From contig NZ_CXOM01000002.1 of NCBI RefSeq assembly GCF_001269365.1, positions 777,440 through 841,439 of the forward strand: 64,000 nucleotides of DNA. Reading direction: 5' to 3'. This DNA is from Limnohabitans sp. Rim11 (GTDB lineage: Bacteria > Pseudomonadota > Gammaproteobacteria > Burkholderiales > Burkholderiaceae_C). Positions 56,149-64,000 of the stretch are shown here, piece after piece. Under the pieces are notes generated by a model. The model ran no database searches and was not told the DNA's origin. It saw only the letters and a list, made by a program, of their open reading frames with translations. The first letter of the stretch is position 1; every line of letters starts with the position of its first letter. Position numbers and translations under genes: made by a program.

Positions 56149-57428
56149 GCACCTTGTGGTCGCGCATCACGGATGGGGCTTCTGGCTTGCTCGGCCGAAT
56201 GGGCGGCGGCGCCATGCAAGCCTCCGGCGAAATGGGACTGCCTGTCAATTTGGGCAGCTACGACTACGCCAAAAACTCAGGTGCGCAAGGCAAGATTCAA
56301 AACATCGACCAAACCCTTTTGTGGGTGGTGGTGGCTTTGTTGATGTGGGGAATGATCATGGTCTACTCGGCCAGCATAGCCATGCCTGACAACCCCAAGT
56401 TTGCCCGCTACGCACAAACGCATTTCTTGATGCGACACATCATTTCCATTGCAATTGGTTTTGGAGTTGCCTTGTTAGCGTTCCAAGTGCCTCTTGAAAC
56501 ATGGGAAAAAAATGCACGGCCCCTGTTCATCGCCGCCCTCATTCTTTTAGCGGCAGTGTTGCTGCCATTCATTGGCAAAGGAGTGAATGGCGCCAGACGC
56601 TGGATTTCTTTGGGCATCATCAACTTCCAGCCTTCTGAATTTGCCAAACTGGCCGTCATCATTTATGCCTCCGATTACATGGTCCGCAAAATGGAGGTGA
56701 AAGAGCGCTTCTTCCGCGCGGTATTGCCGATGGGTGCGGCTGTTGGTTTGGCAGGTATCTTCTTGTTGGCTGAACCAGACATGGGTGCGTTCCTGGTGAT
56801 TGCCATCATCGCCATGGGCATTTTATTTTTGGGCGGCGTGAATGCCCGCATGTTCTTCCTGATCTTGGCCATCTTGGTGTTTGCATTCGCCATGATCATT
56901 GCGACGTCGCCTTGGCGCCGCGAACGAATTTTTGCTTACCTGGATCCTTGGGATCCCACGCACACATTGGGTAAGGGGTATCAACTCTCGCACTCTTTGA
57001 TTGCCATTGGTCGCGGTGAAATCTTTGGTGTGGGATTGGGCGGCAGTGTTGAGAAATTGCACTGGTTGCCTGAAGCGCACACCGACTTTTTGTTGGCTGT
57101 GATTGGCGAAGAATTTGGTTTGGTGGGTGTGGTTGCTGTCATCGGCATGTTCTTGTGGCTCAGCCGTCGCATCATGGTCATTGGTCGTCAAGCCTTGGCC
57201 TTGGACCGCACCTTTGCAGGTTTGGTGGCGCAGGGTGTGGGTATTTGGATTGGCTTTCAGTCCTTCATCAACATGGGCGTGAACTTGGGTGCATTGCCCA
57301 CCAAAGGTTTGACTTTGCCGCTCATGAGTTATGGCGGATCGGCCATCTTGATGAACATGGTGGCCATCGCCATCGTCTTGCGCATCGATTCCGAGAACAA
57401 GCAAATGATGCGGGGAGGCCGATCATGA
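56145..57428 (+). CDS. ftsW: SEDS peptidoglycan polymerase FtsW
   Basis: The 427-residue membrane protein starts with GTG within the murD stop (GTGA). After a 55-residue cytoplasmic lead come ten hydrophobic segments, with [49 protein letters not shown] and [11 protein letters not shown], the FtsW/RodA hallmarks including the catalytic Asp region. It polymerises septal glycan with FtsI. Confidence 0.95.
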   Translation: MSTLWSRITDGASGLLGRMGGGAMQASGEMGLPVNLGSYDYAKNSGAQGKIQNIDQTLLWVVVALLMWGMIMVYSASIAMPDNPKFARYAQTHFLMRHIISIAIGFGVALLAFQVPLETWEKNARPLFIAALILLAAVLLPFIGKGVNGARRWISLGIINFQPSEFAKLAVIIYASDYMVRKMEVKERFFRAVLPMGAAVGLAGIFLLAEPDMGAFLVIAIIAMGILFLGGVNARMFFLILAILVFAFAMIIATSPWRRERIFAYLDPWDPTHTLGKGYQLSHSLIAIGRGEIFGVGLGGSVEKLHWLPEAHTDFLLAVIGEEFGLVGVVAVIGMFLWLSRRIMVIGRQALALDRTFAGLVAQGVGIWIGFQSFINMGVNLGALPTKGLTLPLMSYGGSAILMNMVAIAIVLRIDSENKQMMRGGRS

Positions 57429-58486
57429 GTCGCTGCGCATTGATCATGGCGGGCGGAACGGGCGGACATATTTTCCCAGGCCTGGCTGTGGCCGAATCTT
57501 TGCGTGCAGCAGGTTGGCGTGTCCATTGGTTGGGTGTGCCCGGCAACATGGAAAGCCAGTGGGTGCCGCAGCGTGGCTTTGCGTTTGAGCCCGTTGAGTT
57601 TGGGGGTGTGCGCGGTAAAGGTCCGCTCAGTTTGGCATTGCTTCCCTTGCGATTGCTCAAAGCATTTTGGCAAAGCATTTTGGTGGTGCGACGAGTCAAG
57701 CCCAACGTGGTGGTCGGTCTGGGTGGCTACATCACTTTTCCTGGCGGCATGATGTCTGTGCTGTTGGGCAAACCTTTGGTGTTGCACGAACAAAACTCTG
57801 TTGCAGGAATGGCCAACAAAGTTTTGGCAGGTGTTGCCGACAAAATTTATACCGCATTCCCCGATGTGCTCAACAAAGGTCTTTGGGTTGGCAATCCCTT
57901 GCGTCAAGATTTCTTGAACAAACCCTCCCCAGCAACACGTTTCGAAGGCCGAAGTGGACCTTTGAAATTGTGGGTGGTCGGTGGCAGCTTGGGTGCGCAG
58001 GCTTTGAATGACATCGTGCCCAAAGCTTTGGCTTTGTTGCCTGAAACCGACCGGCCTGTGGTGGTCCATCAAAGCGGTGCCAAACAGATTGAAGCCCTGA
58101 AAAACAACTATGCCAACGCGGGCGTTAAAGCGGAACTGACCCCTTTCATTGAGGATACCGCCCAAGCATTTGCCGATGCCGATTTGATCATTTGCCGTGC
58201 CGGTGCCAGTACCGTGACAGAAATTGCAGCCGTTGGCGCAGCCGCTATTTATGTGCCTTTCCCTTTTGCGGTGGACGATCACCAAACGACCAATGCCAAT
58301 TTCTTGGTCAAACAGGGTGCAGGTTGGCTCATGCCTCAGGCTCAGCTAACCCCCGAGCTGTTGGCTGCACGTTTGCAGCAATTGACCCGTCCAGAATTGT
58401 TGGCCTGTGCAGAAAAAGCCTGGGCTATGAAAAAAATCCACGCCACCCAAGAAGTGGTTGCAGCCTGTGAGGCCTTGGCCGCATGA
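57425..58486 (+). CDS. murG: Lipid II synthase, UDP-GlcNAc transferase
   Basis: The 353-residue glycosyltransferase has [44 protein letters not shown] and [15 protein letters not shown], the MurG donor and acceptor motifs. It adds GlcNAc to lipid I. ATG 57425 overlaps the ftsW stop; the upstream part of the frame (from 57155) lies within ftsW. Confidence 0.96.
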   Translation: MSRCALIMAGGTGGHIFPGLAVAESLRAAGWRVHWLGVPGNMESQWVPQRGFAFEPVEFGGVRGKGPLSLALLPLRLLKAFWQSILVVRRVKPNVVVGLGGYITFPGGMMSVLLGKPLVLHEQNSVAGMANKVLAGVADKIYTAFPDVLNKGLWVGNPLRQDFLNKPSPATRFEGRSGPLKLWVVGGSLGAQALNDIVPKALALLPETDRPVVVHQSGAKQIEALKNNYANAGVKAELTPFIEDTAQAFADADLIICRAGASTVTEIAAVGAAAIYVPFPFAVDDHQTTNANFLVKQGAGWLMPQAQLTPELLAARLQQLTRPELLACAEKAWAMKKIHATQEVVAACEALAA

Positions 58487-59892
58487 AACACGCCATTCGT
58501 CATATTCATTTCATTGGTGTCGGTGGTTCCGGCATGAGCGGCATTGCAGAAGTTTTGCTCAACTTGGGCTATACCGTATCGGGCTCTGATTTGGCCGATA
58601 GTCCAACCTTGCGACGTTTGTCGGGTTTGGGCATCCAAACCCATGTCGGTCACAGTGCCGAGAATGTGCAAGGTGCCGATGCGGTGGTCACGTCGACTGC
58701 CGTCAAGTCAGACAATCCAGAAGTATTGGTCGCACGTGCCAAGCACATTCCCGTGGTGCCCCGCGCTGTCATGTTGGCCGAGTTAATGCGCATGAAGCAA
58801 GGTGTGGCCATTGCTGGCACACACGGCAAAACCACCACCACCAGTTTGGTGGCCAGTGTTTTGGCAGAAGGCGGTCTAGATCCAACCTTCGTCATTGGTG
58901 GGCGGCTTAACAGTGCGGGGACCAATGCCAAACTGGGAACCGGTGACTACATTGTGGTGGAAGCCGATGAGTCGGACGCATCCTTCTTGAATCTGTTGCC
59001 CGTGATGGCGGTGGTGACCAACATCGATGCGGACCACATGGAAACCTATGGTCACGACTTCGAGAAATTGAAGTCTGCATTTGTCGACTTTTTGCACCGC
59101 ATGCCTTTTTATGGCACAGCCATCTTGTGCGCCGACGATCCCGGCGTGCGAAGCATCATTGACGCCTTGGCCAGACCTGTCACCACCTATGGTTTGCAGG
59201 AAGGCGCACAAATCAGAGCCATCGGTGTGAAAGCCGAAAACGGTCAGATGCGCTTCACCGTTCAGCGCCGCAATGGCGTCGTCTTGTCCGACCTTCAAAT
59301 CGTGTTGAATTTGCCGGGTGAGCACAACGTCTTGAATGCTCTGGCCGCCATAGCCGTTGCCGTTGAATTGGGAGTGGACGATGCCGCTGTGGTCCGAGCA
59401 TTGGCCAACTTCAAAGGCGTGGGTCGCCGTTTCCAAAGGTATGGCGAAGTCAAACTGCAAAAAAAGCCAGGTAGCTTCACATTGATTGACGATTATGGTC
59501 ACCATCCCGTCGAGATGGCGGCCACCTTGGCTGCCGCACGCGGTGCGTTTCCGGGGCGTCGTTTGGTCTTGGCTTTTCAGCCGCACAGATACAGCCGAAC
59601 ACGCGATTGTTTTGAAGACTTTGTCAAAGTCATCAGCCATGGTTCAGACACTGTTTTGTTGTCAGAAGTTTATGCCGCGGGTGAGTCGCCCATCGTTGCG
59701 GCAGATGGCAGAACTTTAGTGCGAGCTTTACGTGTCGCAGGCAAAATTGAACCTGTTTTTGTAGATAAAATTGAGGGCATGGCGCAGGCTATTTTTGACA
59801 ATGCGAATGACGGCGACGTCGTCATTTGCATGGGTGCCGGCTCTATCGGCGCAGTGCCCGCTCAAGTCCAAAAAATGGGAGGTGCGGCATGA
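58483..59892 (+). CDS. murC: UDP-MurNAc:L-alanine ligase
   Basis: The 469-residue ligase has [62 protein letters not shown] and [18 protein letters not shown], all MurC signatures. It attaches the first amino acid of the stem peptide. It overlaps murG and ddl by 4 nt each. Confidence 0.96.
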   Translation: MKHAIRHIHFIGVGGSGMSGIAEVLLNLGYTVSGSDLADSPTLRRLSGLGIQTHVGHSAENVQGADAVVTSTAVKSDNPEVLVARAKHIPVVPRAVMLAELMRMKQGVAIAGTHGKTTTTSLVASVLAEGGLDPTFVIGGRLNSAGTNAKLGTGDYIVVEADESDASFLNLLPVMAVVTNIDADHMETYGHDFEKLKSAFVDFLHRMPFYGTAILCADDPGVRSIIDALARPVTTYGLQEGAQIRAIGVKAENGQMRFTVQRRNGVVLSDLQIVLNLPGEHNVLNALAAIAVAVELGVDDAAVVRALANFKGVGRRFQRYGEVKLQKKPGSFTLIDDYGHHPVEMAATLAAARGAFPGRRLVLAFQPHRYSRTRDCFEDFVKVISHGSDTVLLSEVYAAGESPIVAADGRTLVRALRVAGKIEPVFVDKIEGMAQAIFDNANDGDVVICMGAGSIGAVPAQVQKMGGAA

Positions 59893-60866
59893 GTGCAGCG
59901 TCTCTGCAATTTGGCAAAGTAGCGGTCCTCATGGGGGGGCGTTCTGCCGAACGTGAAATCTCTTTCATGTCTGGTCAAGGTGTTTTGGCCGCTTTGCGCG
60001 CACAGGGTATCGATGCACATCCTTTCGATCCAGCTGAACGCGATTTAGCAGAACTCAAAAAAGAAAATTTCGATCGTTGCTTCATTGCTTTGCACGGCCG
60101 CTTTGGCGAAGACGGCACTGTTCAGGGCGCTCTCGAGTTGCTTGGCATTCCCTACACGGGTTCAGGTGTCATGGCTTCTAGCATTGCCATCGACAAAACC
60201 ATGACCAAGCGGGTGTGGCTGTCTGAAGGCGTGCCCACACCCAAATATGTCTTGCTCAAAAACGACAACTTAGGTGCTGCAGCCCAAGCGCAAGTGCTGC
60301 AAACTTTGGGACTGCCCTTGATTGTCAAACCAGCCCGCGAAGGCTCGTCAATTGGCGTGTTCAAGGTTGTCAACGCCAGTGAGCTTCAACATGCCCTTGA
60401 AGAAGCTGCCAAATGCGACACCGATATTTTGTGTGAACAGTTCATTGCGGGCGATGAAGTGACATGTCCCGTCTTGGGTGAGGGCGACAACGCCCAGGCC
60501 CTGCCCGTGATTCGCATTGTGGCGCCTGCAGGCAACTACGACTACGAGAACAAATACTTTACCGACGACACCCAATATTTGGTGCCGTGCGGTTTACCAG
60601 AGGCCGAGGAAAAAGCCATTCAAGCGCATGTGCTGAAGGCCTACCGCGTCTTGGGCTGTAAAGGTTGGGGACGCGTCGACGTCATGATTGACGCCAAGAC
60701 AAGACAAGCCTATCTGCTCGAAATCAATACGTCACCTGGCATGACCAGCCACTCGTTGGTGCCCATGTCGGCCAAAGCAGCGGGCATGGACTATGAGGCG
60801 CTGTGTTTGCATTTGTTAAGCAATGCAGGCTTAGAGCATCCTACCAATAGCAAGGGAGTGGCATGA
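59889..60866 (+). CDS. ddl: D-alanine:D-alanine ligase
   Basis: The 325-residue ATP-grasp enzyme has [50 protein letters not shown] and [17 protein letters not shown]. It makes D-Ala-D-Ala for MurF. ATG 59889 is the overlap start; the frame from 59826 is inside murC. The compact size is that of DdlB. Confidence 0.95.
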   Translation: MSAASLQFGKVAVLMGGRSAEREISFMSGQGVLAALRAQGIDAHPFDPAERDLAELKKENFDRCFIALHGRFGEDGTVQGALELLGIPYTGSGVMASSIAIDKTMTKRVWLSEGVPTPKYVLLKNDNLGAAAQAQVLQTLGLPLIVKPAREGSSIGVFKVVNASELQHALEEAAKCDTDILCEQFIAGDEVTCPVLGEGDNAQALPVIRIVAPAGNYDYENKYFTDDTQYLVPCGLPEAEEKAIQAHVLKAYRVLGCKGWGRVDVMIDAKTRQAYLLEINTSPGMTSHSLVPMSAKAAGMDYEALCLHLLSNAGLEHPTNSKGVA

Positions 60867-61651
60867 AAAAACCCATTGTCTTGCCCATGGATGTGCGACT
60901 GATGCAATGGACGTCGTTGACCTTGTTGGGTCTGGCCTTCTTGTTGTGCATCGCAAGCACCATCGGATGGCTGTTGCGGCACCCGGCGTTTTCCATCCAG
61001 GGTATTACGGTGAAGGGTGATGTCACCCACAGCAATGCTGTCACTTTGCGTGCCAATGTGTTGCCGCAACTGTCAGGCAATTTTTTCACCCTCAACTTAT
61101 TGCAAGCACGGCAAGCGTTTGAACAAATCCCATGGATTCGTTCTGCCTTGGTAAGACGTGAGTTTCCAAATCGCTTGTCAGTGACTTTGGCTGAATATCA
61201 GCCTGTGGCGCAGTGGGGTTTCGAGGGCGATGGCAAATTCCTGAGTGTCGAGGGCGCTGTCTTTGAGGTCAACGCGGACGATGTTGAAACAGAAAGCTTA
61301 CCCCTCTTGAAGGGGCCTGAGTCACAAGCTAAAACTGTGTTGGACATGTACAAATTTTTGAAGCCTATGTTGGCCAAGATGGACATGACGCTGGATAAAT
61401 TGGAACTCAGCCAACGGGGTAGTTGGTCGGCTCAGTTGGCTTCGGGTGCCACCCTTGAATTGGGCCATGGCACGCAACAAGAAATTGGCGACAGATTGCA
61501 ATTGTTTTATAAAACTTTGACCCAAGTGGCATCGCGTTATGGCCGCTCGGTTACATCCTTGTTGTCCGCTGATTTGCGCTATGACAATGGTTATGCCCTG
61601 CGCTTAAGAGGTGTGAGTACGGTGGTCCCAGAGGCTTTGAAAAAACCTTGA
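60863..61651 (+). CDS. ftsQ: Cell division protein FtsQ
   Basis: The 262-residue bitopic protein has an N-terminal transmembrane helix ([20 protein letters not shown]), a POTRA domain ([19 protein letters not shown]) and the FtsQ region ([31 protein letters not shown]). It scaffolds FtsB and FtsL. It overlaps ddl by 4 nt and is separated from ftsA by 38 nt. Confidence 0.93.
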   Translation: MKKPIVLPMDVRLMQWTSLTLLGLAFLLCIASTIGWLLRHPAFSIQGITVKGDVTHSNAVTLRANVLPQLSGNFFTLNLLQARQAFEQIPWIRSALVRREFPNRLSVTLAEYQPVAQWGFEGDGKFLSVEGAVFEVNADDVETESLPLLKGPESQAKTVLDMYKFLKPMLAKMDMTLDKLELSQRGSWSAQLASGATLELGHGTQQEIGDRLQLFYKTLTQVASRYGRSVTSLLSADLRYDNGYALRLRGVSTVVPEALKKP

Positions 61652-61689
61652 ACAGTAGATTGAAGATTTAGACAAGAACGGTTGAACAT

Positions 61690-62919
61690 ATGGCAAAAGA
61701 GTACAAAGATTTGGTGGTCGGTCTTGACATTGGAACATCCAAGGTCATGGTCGTCGTCGCCGAGGTCATGCCAGGTGGCGAGTTAAAGTTGGCCGGCATG
61801 GGTGTCGCACCAGGCAACGGTTTGAAGCGCGGTGTGGTGGTCAACATTGACGCTACGGTGCAGAGCATTCAGCAAGCTTTGAAAGAAGCGGAGTTGATGG
61901 CGGACTGCAAAATCACACGCGTCAACACGGGCATTACGGGCAGTCATATTCGCGGCTTGAACTCCAGCGGCATGGTGGCTGTCAAAGACAAAGAGGTTAC
62001 GCCAGCCGATGTGGCCCGTGTGGTCGAAACAGCACGCGCCATCAATATTTCAACAGACCAACGTTTGTTGTTGGTGGCGCCTCAAGAATTTGTGATCGAT
62101 GGTCAAGATGTGAAAGAGCCCATTGGCATGAGCGGTATGCGCCTAGAAGCCAAGGTGCACATCGTGACAGGCGCCCAAAGCGCTGCAGAAAACATCATCA
62201 AGTGTGTGCGCCGCTGTGGACTTGAAGTCGATCAGTTGTTGCTTAATCCTTTGTCCTCCAGTTTGGCTGTGTTGACAGAAGACGAGCGCGAACTGGGTGT
62301 GGCTTGCGTCGACATTGGCGCAGGTACCACCGATGTGGCCATCTTTACCAATGGCGCTATTCGACATACCGCAGTCATTCCAATTGCTGGCGATTTGATT
62401 ACCAGCGACATCGCCATGGCACTTCGCACACCCACCAAAGATGCCGAAGACATCAAGGTTGAGAGCGGTTGCGCCAAGCAATTGTTGGCGGATCCAGAAG
62501 CACAAGTCGAAGTACCTGGTTTAGGCGACCGTGCACCCCGAATGTTGTCCAAGCAAGCTTTGGCCGGCGTCATTGAACCGCGTGTCGAAGAAATTTTTTC
62601 ATTGGTTCAACAAGTCATTCGCGAATCAGGTTACGAAGAAGTTTTGTCTTCTGGCATCGTACTGACAGGCGGCAGCGCGGTCATGCCCGGCATGGTTGAG
62701 CTGGGTGAAGACATTTTCTTGAAGCCCGTTAGACGCGGTGTTCCCAAATACAGCGGCGCGCTGTCTGACATGGTCAGTCAACCCCGCGTGGCCACGGTGA
62801 TGGGCTTGATGGAAGAAGCCCGCTTGGCCCGCCTCAGAGGTTTTAAAGTTTCCCAAAAGAAGGGTTCCATGAACAATGCTTTCACGCGTTTGAAAGACTT
62901 CATTGTGGGGAATTTCTAA
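61690..62919 (+). CDS. ftsA: Cell division protein FtsA
   Basis: The 409-residue actin-like protein has DLVVGLDIGTSKVMVVVAEV (phosphate 1), the 1C SHS2 domain (INTGITGSHIRG-like), VDIGAGTTDVAIFTNG (phosphate 2) and GIVLTGGSAVMPG (adenosine). A C-terminal amphipathic end (NNAFTRLKDFIVGNF) anchors it to the membrane, where it tethers FtsZ. Confidence 0.96.
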   Translation: MAKEYKDLVVGLDIGTSKVMVVVAEVMPGGELKLAGMGVAPGNGLKRGVVVNIDATVQSIQQALKEAELMADCKITRVNTGITGSHIRGLNSSGMVAVKDKEVTPADVARVVETARAINISTDQRLLLVAPQEFVIDGQDVKEPIGMSGMRLEAKVHIVTGAQSAAENIIKCVRRCGLEVDQLLLNPLSSSLAVLTEDERELGVACVDIGAGTTDVAIFTNGAIRHTAVIPIAGDLITSDIAMALRTPTKDAEDIKVESGCAKQLLADPEAQVEVPGLGDRAPRMLSKQALAGVIEPRVEEIFSLVQQVIRESGYEEVLSSGIVLTGGSAVMPGMVELGEDIFLKPVRRGVPKYSGALSDMVSQPRVATVMGLMEEARLARLRGFKVSQKKGSMNNAFTRLKDFIVGNF

Positions 62920-63048
62920 TGGACTGGCGCAAACTTTACTTGGCAAGGGGGAGTCCACATCAGCGATGTTGAATCTCACTTTACCCAACAAAAATAAAAT
63001 TTTCGAAAATCAATATTTAGGCAACTGCAACAGTTTTAGGAGAGCACC

Positions 63049-64000
63049 ATGAGCATTGAAATGATCCAAGTCGAAGAGTTCAATCAAGGAACGCAAATTA
63101 AAGTCATCGGCGTGGGCGGTGGCGGCGGTAACGCTGTCGAGCACATGATCGAGCGCAACGTTCAAGGCGTTGAATTCATTTGCGCCAACACCGATGCCCA
63201 GGCATTGGCTCGCAGCGCAGCGCACCGCTTCATCCAATTGGGTCACACCGGTTTGGGAGCAGGTAGCAAACCAGAAAAAGGTCGCGATGCCGCTGAAGAA
63301 GCTGTGGAAGACATTCGCGCTGCCATCGAAGGCGCGCACATGTTGTTCATCACAGCCGGTATGGGCGGTGGTACCGGCACAGGCGCTGCGCCTGTGATTG
63401 CGCGTGTGGCCAAAGAAATGGGCATCCTCACAGTGGGTGTGGTCACCAAGCCTTTCGACTTTGAAGGCGGTCGCCGCATGCAGAGCGCCGAATCTGGTTT
63501 GGCCGAACTCGAAGCCAACGTCGACTCATTGATCGTGGTGCTCAATGAAAAGTTGATGGAATTGCCAGGCGGCGAAGACATGACCCAAGACGAAGCTTTT
63601 GCGCACGCCAACGACGTGCTCAAAAACGCCGTGGGCGGTATTGCAGAAATCATCAATGTGCCTGGTCATGTGAACGTTGACTTTGAAGACGTGCGCACTG
63701 TCATGGGCGAACCCGGTAAAGCCATGATGGGCACCGCTTCTGCCAGCGGCCCAGACCGTGCGCGCATTGCTTCCGAGCAAGCTGTGGCATGTCCATTGCT
63801 GGAAGGTATCGATTTGTCTGGCGCCAAAGGCGTGCTGGTCTTGATCAGTGCTGCCAAAGGTTCACTCAAATTGAGCGAATCCAAGCAAGCCATGAACACC
63901 ATCCGTGCTTATGCATCTGAAAGCGCACACGTCATTTACGGTACCGCTTACGACGAAAGCCTGGGCGATGAAATTCGTGTGACCGTGGTGGCCACTGGCT
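63049..64000 (+). CDS. ftsZ: Cell division protein FtsZ, C-terminus beyond window
   Basis: The frame starts at ATG 63049 (AGGAGAGC upstream) as MSIEMIQVEEFNQGTQIKVI and runs off the right edge after 317 codons. GVGGGGGNAVEHM, NTDAQAL, the tubulin signature GGGTGTGAAPVIA, NVDFEDVRTVM and GKAMMGTASASG are all present, so the GTPase domain is intact. The loop ELPGGEDMTQDEA is slightly longer than I would expect. The C-terminal linker and peptide are outside the window. A 129-nt gap separates it from ftsA, longer than other gaps in the cluster, so an internal promoter is possible. Confidence 0.97.
   Translation, partial: MSIEMIQVEEFNQGTQIKVIGVGGGGGNAVEHMIERNVQGVEFICANTDAQALARSAAHRFIQLGHTGLGAGSKPEKGRDAAEEAVEDIRAAIEGAHMLFITAGMGGGTGTGAAPVIARVAKEMGILTVGVVTKPFDFEGGRRMQSAESGLAELEANVDSLIVVLNEKLMELPGGEDMTQDEAFAHANDVLKNAVGGIAEIINVPGHVNVDFEDVRTVMGEPGKAMMGTASASGPDRARIASEQAVACPLLEGIDLSGAKGVLVLISAAKGSLKLSESKQAMNTIRAYASESAHVIYGTAYDESLGDEIRVTVVATG

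Noticed and set aside
62919..62972. A 17-codon frame starting within the ftsA stop codon, between ftsA and ftsZ
   Set aside because: It is short, has no ribosome site independent of ftsA and no recognised homologue; chance cannot be excluded.

Overview
The window looks like a stretch of core chromosome from a betaproteobacterium of the Burkholderiales, most likely Comamonadaceae (Limnohabitans/Rhodoferax-like). This is inferred from protein character: a Burkholderiales-type porin, Bug-family solute receptors, a DksA with a long Lys/Ala/Pro tail, DUF3047 and DUF6279 lipoproteins, a 142-residue MraZ with a GTG start, and a zwf-hexR / tal-pgi arrangement. No tRNA, rRNA, phage, transposase or CRISPR array was seen.

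Layout. 1-2600: the start of coq7 (cut by the window edge), a porin, a DUF3047 lipoprotein and a 57-codon chimeric gene remnant. 2649-7569: central carbon metabolism, with hexR-zwf divergent from tal-pgi around a palindromic operator region. 7607-11211: copper-related cupredoxin and DUF2946-like genes, then groS-groL behind a perfect CIRCE operator. 11347-19051: a Fic protein, a two-subunit molybdenum hydroxylase, a ModA-like and two Bug-type binding proteins, and a fumarylacetoacetate-hydrolase-family enzyme, which together suggest uptake and breakdown of an organic acid or heterocycle. 19052-26884: metK, two lipid A acyltransferase paralogues, an alpha/beta hydrolase, engB, cytochrome c4, an unusual MBL-fold protein and a DUF6279 lipoprotein. 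26883-33537: glmU, an Lrp/AsnC regulator, glmS, a repeat-rich intergenic island, gnd and a LysE exporter. 33566-46705: a COG2509 flavoprotein, cysK, the RNase P RNA, an Rrf2 regulator without cysteines, an S4/pseudouridine-synthase-like protein, a Nudix-MBL fusion, dapF-DUF484-xerC, an RlmI-like methyltransferase, a CobW-type GTPase and dksA. 47059-64000: the complete dcw division and cell-wall cluster from mraZ to ftsZ (ftsZ runs off the edge), mostly with 1-11 nt gene overlaps.

The most unusual content is a set of interspersed palindromes. One family (four copies at 25880, 30972, 31242 and 43955) keeps a nearly invariant core of about 31 nt. This core is flanked by arms that are near-perfect reverse complements of each other but unrelated in sequence between loci. 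It is intermixed with REP/REPIN-like units (nine copies of a GGGGTCAGATCAACATTAAT-type repeat) that carry a second 31-nt core, form a 220-bp nested palindrome, bracket one gene on both sides and, once, lie in frame inside a molybdenum hydroxylase gene. The arm/core design suggests that flanking DNA is inverted and duplicated when or after the core arrives; that is an inference, not something shown here.
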